This document shows positions 24,982 to 32,858 of a stretch of DNA of 40,983 bases, one piece after another. Every line of letters begins with the position of its first letter. Position 1 is the first letter of the stretch. The stretch spans positions 1-40,983 of the forward strand of contig NZ_WOEZ01000071.1 in NCBI RefSeq assembly GCF_013177735.1, written 5' to 3'. This DNA is from Paraburkholderia elongata. Lineage in GTDB: Bacteria; Pseudomonadota; Gammaproteobacteria; Burkholderiales; Burkholderiaceae. The notes beneath the pieces are model-generated. The model worked only from the letters and a program-made list of their open reading frames with translations. It did not search any database and was not told the origin of the DNA. A program made the translations under genes and the position numbers.

Positions 24982-27678
24982 TCACGCCAACGCTTTCTCC
25001 ACGATCTCGCGCACGTCGCGCGATTTCACCTGCGACGCCACTTTTTCCAGCGCCGCACGCATGCCGTCACGCAGCGTCGGCGTAAAGCGTTGCCACAGTT
25101 CCAGCGAGCGGGCGAGGCGGGCGGCCACTTGCGGATTGATGGCGTCGAGCGCGATCACCTGGTCGGCCCAGAACGCGTAGCCCGAGCCATCTTCGGCGTG
25201 GAACTGCGCGGGGTTCGCGGCGCAGAAGCTGAAAATCAGCGAGCGCGCGCGGTTCGGGTTCTTCAGGTTGAATGCCGGGTGCGCCATCAGCTTGCGCACG
25301 ATCTCGATCACCGGACGCTGCGCGCTGCCGCGTTGCGTGGCTTGCAAGGCGAACCACTTGTCGATGACGAGCGGCTCCTTTTCGAAGCGCCGGTAGAAGT
25401 CGTCGAGCGCCTGCTGCGCCTCAACGCTGCCGCCATTCGCCGCCGCTGCATTGAGCAATGCCGAGAGCGCCGCTGAGCGGTCGGTCATGTTGTTGGCAGC
25501 GTCATATTGCGCGGACGCGAGACGCACGGCTTCAGCCGGATCGTCCAGTTCCGCGAGATACGACAACGCAAGATTCTTCAACGCACGATGGCCGGATGCC
25601 TCGGGTGTAGCTTCATAGGCGCCCGGCGTGCGGTGCTTTTCGTACACGGCAAGCCAGTCCTGTCTGAGCGCATTCGCGAGGCGCTTGCGGACGAATTGCC
25701 GCGCAGCGTGCACGGCAGCAGGATTCGATTCGGCCATCTGCTCAGCCAGATACGCTTCCGAAGGCAGCATCAACGCCAGTTCGCGGAAAGAGGGCGAGAG
25801 CGTTTCGTCGGTCAGCATGCGGGCGAACGCGGCGACGACCGAGTCATCGAGCTGCAGCGGCACCCCGGTGGCGGCGCGCCCGGCGAGCGTCAGCAACTCG
25901 CGTGTGGCGAGCCGTTGGCCGGCTTCCCAGCGGTTGAACGGATCGCTGTCATGCGCGAGCAGGAAAGCGAGCTGGTCGGCTGAGTAGTCGTATTCGACGA
26001 TCACCGGCGCCGAGAAATTGCGCAGCAGCGAGGGCAGCGGTTCCTGCGCGACGTTGACGAACGTGAAGGTCTGTTCGGTCTGCGTGAATTCCAGTACGCG
26101 CGTGGTGGCGTCCGAAGCCCTGGTTTCGCCCTCCAGTTGCAGCGGCAGGTCACGGCCGTCGTTGCTGATCAAACCGATTGCGAACGGAATCAGCAACGGG
26201 CCCTTTTGCGTGTCACGCGCGGCCGGCGCGGCGTCGCCGTAGCCTTGCGTAAGCGTCACGCTGTAGCGCTGTTGCGCGGCGTCGTACTTCGTGCGCACCG
26301 AGACGCGCGGCGTGCCGGCCTGGTTATACCAGCGCTCGAATTGCGCGAGATCGCGGCCGTTCGCATCGGCGAGCGCGTGACGGAAATCGTCGCAAGTCAC
26401 CGCCTGGCCGTCATGACGCTTGAAGTACAGGTCCATGCCCTTGCGGAAGCCGTCGCGGCCGAACAGCGTCTGATACATCCGCACGACTTCGGAGCCCTTT
26501 TCGTAGACCGTCATCGTGTAGAAGTTGTTGATCTCGACGTAGCTTTCCGGGCGTACCGGGTGCGCCATCGGACCGGCGTCTTCGGCGAACTGCATCTGGC
26601 GCAGCACGCGCACGTCTTCGATGCGTTTGGTGGCGCGTGCGGCTTCATCCCTCGCGCCGCCCGCCATGTCAGCCGAGAATTCCTGATCGCGGAACACCGT
26701 CAGGCCTTCTTTCAGGCTCAGCTGGAACCAGTCGCGGCACGTCACGCGGTTGCCGGTCCAGTTGTGGAAGTACTCGTGGCCGACCACCGCCTCGATGTTA
26801 GCGAAGTCGGTGTCCGTCGCCGTTTCGGGGTTCGCCAGCACGTACTTCGTGTTGAAGATGTTGAGCCCCTTGTTCTCCATCGCGCCCATGTTGAAGTCGC
26901 TTACCGCGACGATCATGAAGCGGTCCAGATCCAGTTCCAGCCCGAATCGCTCCTCGTCCCAGCTAATCGAGTTGATCAGCGAATCCATGGCGTGACGGGT
27001 CTTGTCCAGATCGTGCGGTTCGACCCACACCTGCAGCAGCTTTTCCTTGCCCGAGCCGCTCTTCACACGTTCTTCGAGCGCGACCAGCTTGCCCGCGACC
27101 AGCGCGAACAGGTAGCTCGGCTTCCTGAACGGATCTTCCCAGCGGGCGAAATGGCGGCCGTCCGGCAGATCGCCTTCTTCGCGCAGATTGCCGTTCGACA
27201 GCAGCACTGGATAGTCGGCCTTGCTGGCGCGCAGCGTGACCGTGTAGGTCGCCATCACGTCGGGGCGGTCGAGGAAATAAGTGATGCGGCGAAAGCCCTC
27301 GGCCTCGCACTGCGTGAAGAAGTTGCCGCCCGACACATACAACCCCGACAGCGTGGTGTTTTCCGCCGGATTGCAGACGCTGGTGAGCGTCAGTTCGAAG
27401 TCATCCGGCACGTTGTCGAGCGTGAGGCCGTGTTCGTGCGCATGTGCGTTGGCGAACGGGGCGCCGTCGATCGCGGCGCTGACGAACTCAAGTTGTTCTC
27501 CCATCAGTTCGAGATTCGCGGCGTGGGACGCGTCCGGGTTGCGGCGCACACGCATCGTGTTCCTGACGACGGTACGTTCGGGGACCAGATCGAACTCGAG
27601 AGCGACGGTGTCGATCAGGAAGGCAGGCGGCGCGTAATCGGCGCGGCGGATCACATTGGGCGTTGCGGTATCGGCCAT
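24982..27678 (-). CDS. pepN: Aminopeptidase N (M1 family)
   Basis: 898 residues from the ATG of MADTATPNVIRRADY; an in-frame ATG 11 codons upstream is possible and neither has a strong ribosome binding site. It is a zinc metallo-aminopeptidase of the cytosol that removes N-terminal residues from peptides. Seen: the substrate-anchoring GAMENKG near residue 264, the zinc motif HEYFHNWTGNR near 300 with the third ligand Glu in SLKEGLTVFRDQEF near 322, and a long helical C-terminal domain. Length and motif positions match E. coli PepN closely. It is monocistronic, with a terminator downstream. Confidence 0.95.
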   Translation of the reverse strand: MADTATPNVIRRADYAPPAFLIDTVALEFDLVPERTVVRNTMRVRRNPDASHAANLELMGEQLEFVSAAIDGAPFANAHAHEHGLTLDNVPDDFELTLTSVCNPAENTTLSGLYVSGGNFFTQCEAEGFRRITYFLDRPDVMATYTVTLRASKADYPVLLSNGNLREEGDLPDGRHFARWEDPFRKPSYLFALVAGKLVALEERVKSGSGKEKLLQVWVEPHDLDKTRHAMDSLINSISWDEERFGLELDLDRFMIVAVSDFNMGAMENKGLNIFNTKYVLANPETATDTDFANIEAVVGHEYFHNWTGNRVTCRDWFQLSLKEGLTVFRDQEFSADMAGGARDEAARATKRIEDVRVLRQMQFAEDAGPMAHPVRPESYVEINNFYTMTVYEKGSEVVRMYQTLFGRDGFRKGMDLYFKRHDGQAVTCDDFRHALADANGRDLAQFERWYNQAGTPRVSVRTKYDAAQQRYSVTLTQGYGDAAPAARDTQKGPLLIPFAIGLISNDGRDLPLQLEGETRASDATTRVLEFTQTEQTFTFVNVAQEPLPSLLRNFSAPVIVEYDYSADQLAFLLAHDSDPFNRWEAGQRLATRELLTLAGRAATGVPLQLDDSVVAAFARMLTDETLSPSFRELALMLPSEAYLAEQMAESNPAAVHAARQFVRKRLANALRQDWLAVYEKHRTPGAYEATPEASGHRALKNLALSYLAELDDPAEAVRLASAQYDAANNMTDRSAALSALLNAAAANGGSVEAQQALDDFYRRFEKEPLVIDKWFALQATQRGSAQRPVIEIVRKLMAHPAFNLKNPNRARSLIFSFCAANPAQFHAEDGSGYAFWADQVIALDAINPQVAARLARSLELWQRFTPTLRDGMRAALEKVASQVKSRDVREIVEKALA

Positions 27679-27894
27679 GGCGTTCTGTAGTGATGGGATT
27701 CGAGCCGTCACGCATGCTTATGGCGCGCGAGCCGGGCTTGTCGAGCCATTGTACAAAGGCTCGGCGGATTGTGCGGGGCGAACTTTTTACCGAATCGCCT
27801 GGTCAGCGTATTATCGGGGCCGCTCTGCGCGGCAAAGCGTGCGCACGAGCCAACCCGCTCAAGAATGGCGACAACAGGCATCACGAGGTAGACC

Positions 27895-28593
27895 ATGAAA
27901 TTCGATCGATGGACACGCCGTGCCGCGCTTCTGCTGGGCGCGCTGACGGTGCTGCTGTCTGGGTGCACGACCTACGTGACCACCCAGGTCACGGCTTTCT
28001 CCGACTGGAGCGGCAATGATGCCACCCGTACGTATGCCTTCACACGGGCGGCGGATCAGCGAAACAATCTCGAACTCACCACCTACGAGCGCTTCGTCGG
28101 CAACGAACTTGCCACGCACGCGTTCCGTCAGGTCGACGCCTCAGCGGCACGCTATCTGGTCGGGCTGTCGTACGGGATTCGCTCGGACATGGTGACGGTC
28201 GCGCAGCCGGTGTATTACAACCCCTGGCCGGCGCCCTACTGGGGCCGGTCGTTCGATCCGTGGGGTCCATGGGGTCCGTATCCGACCGCGTACGTGAATC
28301 AGAGCTACCCGATTTTCACGCACCTGCTCGGCGTGCGGATCACCGAGCGCGCTAGCGGCAAAGAGGTCTATAACGTGACGGCGCGCAACTCGGACGAAGA
28401 GTCGTCGCTGGTGAGAGCCATGCCGTATCTGGCGCGCAGCGCTCTGGCCGACTTCCCGCTCGGCAACGGCGTGGTCCATACCGTGAAGATTCCCGTCGAC
28501 AAGAACGGTGGGATCTCGAACGAAGTCGCTGCGACAGGCGCCGCACCCGCGGCTGCGCCGGCGTCAGCATCGGGCGCGAAGGTCGTGCAGTAA
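27895..28593 (+). CDS. DUF4136-type outer-membrane lipoprotein
   Basis: 232 residues. A type II signal peptide has the lipobox LLSG-Cys24, so the mature protein would be lipid-anchored; the +2 residue is Thr, which favours the outer membrane. The domain after it (about 30-200) fits the DUF4136 pattern: TYAFTRAADQRNNLELTTYE, then a Pro/Trp/Tyr-rich loop (NPWPAPYWG, WGPWGPYPTAY) and RITERASGKEVYNVTARN. The tail is Ala-rich and probably unstructured. Role unknown. A weak GAGGTAGACC site precedes ATG. Confidence 0.85.
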   Translation: MKFDRWTRRAALLLGALTVLLSGCTTYVTTQVTAFSDWSGNDATRTYAFTRAADQRNNLELTTYERFVGNELATHAFRQVDASAARYLVGLSYGIRSDMVTVAQPVYYNPWPAPYWGRSFDPWGPWGPYPTAYVNQSYPIFTHLLGVRITERASGKEVYNVTARNSDEESSLVRAMPYLARSALADFPLGNGVVHTVKIPVDKNGGISNEVAATGAAPAAAPASASGAKVVQ

Positions 28594-28606
28594 GCGCGCG
28601 ATGGGA

Positions 28607-28638
28607 AACGCCTGGCTGCCGAACGGCAGCCAGGCGTT
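28607..28638. terminator. Long hairpin between convergent genes
   Basis: AACGCCTGGCTGCC (28607-28620), GAAC, GGCAGCCAGGCGTT (28625-28638): a 14-bp perfect stem between the lipoprotein stop and the exporter stop. There is no strong U-tract on either side. Confidence 0.7.
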
Positions 28639-28682
28639 CAAACGACGACTGGGTGAACGCTTCAGCGCCGCTTAACGATCGA

Positions 28683-29255
28683 CTAAACACCCACGCCGAA
28701 CAGCGCCATCGTCCCCAGAATCACGAACATCACCGCGGCGATGGCGTGCACGGTTTTGGTCGGAAGCCGGTGGGCGAAGCGGTCGCCGAGAAGGATCGCC
28801 GGTACGTTGGCGATCATCATGCCGAGCGTCGTGCCGGCCACCACACCGAAGAAGTCGTGAAAGCGCGCGGCGAGGGCGACAGTCGCGATCTGCGTCTTGT
28901 CGCCCATTTCAGCGAGAAAGAACGTCACCACGGTCGCGCCGAATACGCCGAAATGCGTGCGGCTGGTGTTGGCTTCTTCATCGTCGAGTTTGTCTGGCAC
29001 AAGTATCCACAAACCCATCGCAATGAACGACGCGGCTAATGCCCAGCGCATGAAGGTCGGCGTGAGCAGCGAGCCGAGCCAGGCGCCGAGCGCGCCGGCG
29101 CAGGCGTGATTGGCGAGCGTAGCGGTCAGCACGCCGAGAATGATCGGTATCGGCTTGCGATAGCGGGCCGCGAGAACGAGCGAGAGCAGTTGCGTCTTGT
29201 CGCCGATCTCGGCGAGCGTGACTGCTCCGGCCGAAATGAGAAAAGCGTGATCCAC
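28683..29255 (-). CDS. TMEM165/GDT1 (UPF0016) family cation exporter
   Basis: 190 residues from a GTG at 29255, which fits the family length. A frame open upstream would add 133 residues running through the riboswitch. The two signature motifs are in the two repeated halves: AEIGDKTQLLSLVLAARY (about residue 17) and AEMGDKTQIATVALAARF (about 110). About six membrane helices. Members such as Vibrio MneA export Mn2+; others move Ca2+ or H+. The Mn riboswitch in the leader argues that this one exports manganese from the cytoplasm. The ribosome binding site GGGGAA lies 12 nt upstream and may be masked by the leader. Confidence 0.9.
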   Translation of the reverse strand: MDHAFLISAGAVTLAEIGDKTQLLSLVLAARYRKPIPIILGVLTATLANHACAGALGAWLGSLLTPTFMRWALAASFIAMGLWILVPDKLDDEEANTSRTHFGVFGATVVTFFLAEMGDKTQIATVALAARFHDFFGVVAGTTLGMMIANVPAILLGDRFAHRLPTKTVHAIAAVMFVILGTMALFGVGV

Positions 29256-29324
29256 GATGTGTTGGTTCCCCGGGCCGAGATATGAACGAGCGACGACCCA
29301 CGACACCGCCGGGCCCTGTTGCGG

Positions 29325-29480
29325 CGTGTGTGGATCATCGGTCTCGCCAGGCCAGAGGCTGCGGCTGCCATGGCCGTGTAGGCCAAGTTTGTTGACAGGC
29401 GCCCCCGCGAACCGCACGTTCGACGCACCCGTATGACAGCGGTGCGGACATGCCGCGGGGCGGCTACTCCCCAATGAGGG
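29325..29480 (-). promoter_or_regulatory. yybP-ykoY manganese riboswitch
   Basis: The minus strand has, in order, the conserved landmarks of the motif: GGGGAGTAGC (29472-29463), GTCAACA (29396-29390), a GC-rich helix with GGCAGCCGCAGCCTCTGGCC, and GAGACC (29345-29340). These form the two arms that meet around Mn2+ in this class. It precedes a UPF0016 exporter, a classic regulon member, with 84 nt to the GTG. Mn2+ binding is expected to raise expression, by exposing the ribosome binding site or by preventing termination; no U-tract terminator is seen, so translation control is more likely. Confidence 0.88.
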
Positions 29481-29484
29481 ACGG

Positions 29485-29490
29485 AGTATA
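29485..29490 (-). promoter_or_regulatory. -10 box of the riboswitch transcript
   Basis: TATACT on the minus strand. The inferred start near 29478 is a few bases before the first conserved riboswitch block, the normal position. The -35 region (CGGCGA) is poor. Confidence 0.55.
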
Positions 29491-30101
29491 GCAGGCATGG
29501 CCGCGCGTCGCCGCGAAATCCGATGGCGCCGCCACGACCCTGCAAAAATGGCGTTGCGGTAAGCACCCGCAAGTCGCACGTGAGACTTCGGCGATGCGGG
29601 GTGCATGATCAGCAGATAGGGCCCGAAGCATTGAAGTGTTCCGAAACGAAACACTTGTTTAGAAAGTTAATTGAAAGTATCGGTGCCTGTTGGTGGATGT
29701 TGTTAGCGTCCAGCCGGGCCGCGAAGCTCGCTGCAAGTGGCTTTGCGGTCCGGTCACAGGTTGTGCGAGGGCCGCCCGGCCTGCATTTTGGCGCTGTCCA
29801 GCGACCCGTCGCACCAGCGATACGGATACAGATGGATACGTCTTTTGTGGCTGATTTAATTCACAATATTCAGTATGATTCCGGCGACCACAGGGCGCCT
29901 GAGTCAATTCATCAGACTAATTGGCAAAGGCACCTAAATAATCGGGGCCAAGTGCCGTTAAATCGCTGAACCCTATATAAGACCATTGGATTGACCCCCC
30001 GGCTGGAGATTGTCGTTCCGCGCGGCGCGCAGACGCTGTGACGGCTGCGTATTCCGTCAGGCGCCCTCAGCCTCTCCTCGCTTCTACGCGCGAACACCGA
30101 T
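29491..30101. other. Non-coding region upstream of the aryl polyene operon
   Basis: About 600 bases with no frame I can support. It should carry the operon promoter; TATATA at 29974-29979 is a possible -10 but has no matching -35 at 16-18 bp. AT content is higher than the neighbouring genes at 29620-29700 and 29840-29990. Confidence 0.5.
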
Positions 30102-30890
30102 ATGCCCGATCTGCACTGGACCATTCCGGTCGCTCGCTGGTCTAGCTGGCCTGCTGCCGCATCTGCCGCACCCGATATCGGCTTTATCGAGCCGATCGTG
30201 CGGCGTCGCCTGAGCACGCTGTCCAAAGTCGCCCTGAAGGTCGCGCACGATTGCGTGGCGCAAGATGAGGCCCGGGTCGTGTTCGCTTCACGCCACGGCG
30301 AATTGCGGCGTACTACGGACATCCTGCGCACCATCAGCGCGGGCGAACCGGTCTCGCCGACTGCCTTCAGCCTGTCGGTGTTGAACGCAATGACCGGCGT
30401 GTTCGGCATCGCGCGCGGCGATCGTTCCGCTGCCAGCGCGATCTCGGCCGGTGCTGAGACGCTCGGCTACGCGCTGCTGGAAGCGTACGCGCAATACGCA
30501 GCGCAGCCCGGTTCGCCGGTGCTGCTGGTGTACGCTGACGAACCGGCCGATCCGGCGTATGGCACGATTGAAGACGAAGTGCAGGGCGGCGCGATCGCGA
30601 TCCTGCTGAACGGCGAAGCGGCGGCGGGGCAGTTGGTCTGCACGTTGTCCGGCGCAGGTGAGCCGGGGGCAGCAGAGGCCGCCGAGGCCGCCGAGGCCAC
30701 GCAGCAGGCAAGCCACGCAAGCGAGGGAAATGAGGCGAGCGCGGCAAGCGCAGCCGGCGAGGCAGACGCGGAAGAAAGTTTCGCGACCCAGAGCCAGGCG
30801 CTGCTGCACTGTCTGGAAACGGGCAGTCCTGCCGCCTGGCAAGGCGCCGGCGCCGCCTGGCATTGGAGGTGGCATGCACGCGCGGCTTGA
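30102..30890 (+). CDS. Ketosynthase-like protein, aryl polyene chain-length-factor type
   Basis: 262 residues. It matches the beta-ketoacyl-synthase-like N-terminal family found in aryl polyene clusters (for example the ApeC-like partner). It has FASRHGELRRTTDILRTISA and SPTAFSLSVLNAMTGVFGIA, and then SAASAISAGAETLGYALLEA, where a working ketosynthase would have its Cys nucleophile. No Cys lies there, so the protein is not catalytic and is best seen as a partner that sets chain length. Residues about 188-225 form an Ala/Glu/Ser-rich low-complexity insert. First gene of the operon; its end overlaps the acyltransferase start by 17 nt. Confidence 0.85.
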   Translation: MPDLHWTIPVARWSSWPAAASAAPDIGFIEPIVRRRLSTLSKVALKVAHDCVAQDEARVVFASRHGELRRTTDILRTISAGEPVSPTAFSLSVLNAMTGVFGIARGDRSAASAISAGAETLGYALLEAYAQYAAQPGSPVLLVYADEPADPAYGTIEDEVQGGAIAILLNGEAAAGQLVCTLSGAGEPGAAEAAEAAEATQQASHASEGNEASAASAAGEADAEESFATQSQALLHCLETGSPAAWQGAGAAWHWRWHARAA

Positions 30891-31668
30891 TTACCTTTGG
30901 CGGTTCTGCGCGACGGGCATGGCCTTCGTGGTGTTCGGCATCTGCGGTGTGCTGTTTTCGGTACTGGTGTTCCCGTTCGCGTGGTTGTGGCCACATCGTG
31001 CGTCGCGCCAACGCGCGGTGACGACTGTGATCCACTGGTTCTTCCGCGCGCTGGTCGCGGTATTGCGGTGCATCGGCGTGATGGAGCTCGAGGTGTCGGG
31101 CGCACAGGCATTGCGCGCCGGCGGCCCGGCAATCGTGGTCGCCAATCACCCGACGTACCTAGACGTGATGGTGCTATTGTCGCTCACGCCACGGGCCTGT
31201 TGCGTGGTGAAAAACGCGCACTGGGGCAATCCGTGTTTCTGGGGAATCGTGCGCTCGGCGGAATATGTGAGCAATGCCGACCCCTCGGAGCTCGTCGAAG
31301 CCGGCGCGCGGCAGCTCGCAGCGGGCTACACGATGATTATTTTTCCCGAAGGCACGCGCAGCCCCGCCCCGAACCGGCTGCACGCGTTTTCACGCGGTTT
31401 CGCGCACATGGCGTTGAAGGTCGGCGCGCCGATCGTGCCGGTGCTGATGGATTGCGATCCACCGGCGTTCACCAAGCAGATGCGCTGGTACGACGTGCCG
31501 GCGCGCGCTTTCCGGATGCGCGTGAACGTGCTCGAGCCGCTTGGCGTCGAGCAACTCGCGGACCACGACGCTTCACCGTCTCTCGCGGCGCGCAGCGTGA
31601 CCAGCGCCATCGAAGCACACATTACTCAGCACCTGTTCGATTATGGATTCTTTAAAACTGGAAATTAA
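30874..31668 (+). CDS. Lysophospholipid-type acyltransferase (PlsC family)
   Basis: 264 residues from ATG 30874, preceded by TGGAGGTGGC. A membrane helix lies at about 12-38. The catalytic motif NHPTYLD (91-97, NHX4D) and the acceptor motif FPEGTRS follow, as in 1-acylglycerol-3-phosphate acyltransferases. In aryl polyene loci this enzyme is thought to join the polyene acyl chain to a glycerol-like or lipid anchor at the inner membrane. It overlaps the ketosynthase-like gene by 17 nt and the first carrier protein gene by 26 nt. Confidence 0.9.
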   Translation: MHARLDYLWRFCATGMAFVVFGICGVLFSVLVFPFAWLWPHRASRQRAVTTVIHWFFRALVAVLRCIGVMELEVSGAQALRAGGPAIVVANHPTYLDVMVLLSLTPRACCVVKNAHWGNPCFWGIVRSAEYVSNADPSELVEAGARQLAAGYTMIIFPEGTRSPAPNRLHAFSRGFAHMALKVGAPIVPVLMDCDPPAFTKQMRWYDVPARAFRMRVNVLEPLGVEQLADHDASPSLAARSVTSAIEAHITQHLFDYGFFKTGN

Positions 31669-31942
31669 ACAGCTTCTGATCGAAGCCCTCGATCTGGAAG
31701 ACCTGAGCCCGGCCGATATCGACGACGACGCCCCGTTGTTCGATACCGACGGCATCGGTCTCGACTCGATCGACGCGCTCGAGATCGGCATCGTGCTGCG
31801 CAAACAATACCAACTGACCATCGCAGCGAACGACGACCGCACCCGCGAACACTTCCGCTCGATCAGCACGCTGGCTGCGCTGGTCGCGAGTCAACGCGAA
31901 ACGGCGCATGCTGTGACCGAAACCACAAGAAAAGGGGATTGA
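31643..31942 (+). CDS. Acyl carrier protein 1
   Basis: 99 residues. The phosphopantetheine site is Ser42 in GLDSIDALE. The acidic helix II and a predicted four-helix fold are typical. The C-terminal 15 residues are an extra tail. It overlaps the acyltransferase gene by 26 nt. With the second carrier protein it would carry the starter and growing chain. Confidence 0.92.
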   Translation: MDSLKLEIKQLLIEALDLEDLSPADIDDDAPLFDTDGIGLDSIDALEIGIVLRKQYQLTIAANDDRTREHFRSISTLAALVASQRETAHAVTETTRKGD

Positions 31943-31944
31943 CC

Positions 31945-32196
31945 GTGTCCGAGGCAGAGATTCTTGAACGCATCCGCGCCATCTTCAAAGAGAACTTCGC
32001 GATCGAGCCGGAGCGCGTGACGCCCGAGGCGCACCTCTTCGAGGACCTCGATCTCGACAGCATCGACGCCGTCGACCTTGCGATCAAACTGCAGGAAATG
32101 ACCGGCCGCCGGATCAAGCCGGAAGAATTCAAGTCGGTGCGCACGGTCGGCGATGTGATCGGTGCGGTCGAATCCCTGCTGGCGGCACAAGGCTGA
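31945..32196 (+). CDS. Acyl carrier protein 2
   Basis: 83 residues from GTG 31945, chosen over a TTG two codons upstream because AAAGGGGATTGACC gives proper spacing only to the GTG. The phosphopantetheine site is Ser39 in DLDLDSIDAVDLA. It is 2 nt after carrier protein 1, and its TGA overlaps the next ATG by one base. Paired carrier proteins are a constant part of aryl polyene operons. Confidence 0.92.
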   Translation: MSEAEILERIRAIFKENFAIEPERVTPEAHLFEDLDLDSIDAVDLAIKLQEMTGRRIKPEEFKSVRTVGDVIGAVESLLAAQG

Positions 32197-32858
32197 TGCC
32201 ATCCGTGCGCTCGCGAATGCAAGCGGCGGCGAGCCAGCCCGCCGAGGCATCGCCCGGCACTGAGCACCACTGGGCCAAAACGGTGGTGCAGGTTCTGTTG
32301 AAACTCGCGTATCCCGCGTCGATTCTGTGCGCCTGGCGCTGGGACACGCCGCGCTATGTCGGCTGCGTGCTGTTTGCGATTCTGTGGCTGCAACGCTGGG
32401 CCGGCAGCGGTCCGGTCGCGACCTCGCTGCGCCGGCTCTCCTCGATCGATTGGACCGTGGTCGGCCTGCTGAGCTGCGCCTCGGCGGCGATCGTGTTCAC
32501 CAACAGCGAGCTGCTTTTGCGTCTCTATCCGTCGCTCGTCAATCTGGGCCTGTTGATTGCGTTCGGCGCAACGCTCGTGAGCGGGCCGTCGATGATCGAA
32601 AAATTCGCGCGGCTGGGCAATCCGAATTTGCCGCCTGGCGCCGTGCGCCATACGCGGCGCGTGACCCAGGTGTGGTGCGCTTTCTTCGCGCTGAACGGCG
32701 CGTTCTCCGCTTATACGGCGCTGTACTGGAGCCGTGCAAGCTGGTCGCTCTATAACGGCGCGATCGCTTATGGGTTGGTCGGCGTGCTGCTGGTGGCCGA
32801 GGTCATCTGGCGTTATCTGGTGGTGCTGCCGCGAGCCGCGCGTTCGGAGGCGGCATGA
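32196..32858 (+). CDS. Integral membrane protein (COG4648-type), aryl polyene operon
   Basis: 220 residues with about five or six hydrophobic helices between residues 30 and 210 and no catalytic motif I can see. It matches the membrane protein that regularly follows the carrier proteins in aryl polyene operons. The N-terminal 28 residues are polar. Its role is not established; it may hold the assembly enzymes at the inner membrane. It is coupled to the carrier protein before it (1-nt overlap) and to the ligase gene after it (4-nt overlap). Confidence 0.85.
   Translation: MPSVRSRMQAAASQPAEASPGTEHHWAKTVVQVLLKLAYPASILCAWRWDTPRYVGCVLFAILWLQRWAGSGPVATSLRRLSSIDWTVVGLLSCASAAIVFTNSELLLRLYPSLVNLGLLIAFGATLVSGPSMIEKFARLGNPNLPPGAVRHTRRVTQVWCAFFALNGAFSAYTALYWSRASWSLYNGAIAYGLVGVLLVAEVIWRYLVVLPRAARSEAA

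Noticed and set aside
26137..27690. 517-codon plus-strand open frame opposite pepN
   Set aside because: Shadow frame; pepN motifs are clear on the other strand.
29256..29654. N-terminal extension of the exporter to 323 residues
   Set aside because: It would run through the riboswitch and is Arg-rich; the family length fits the GTG start at 29255.
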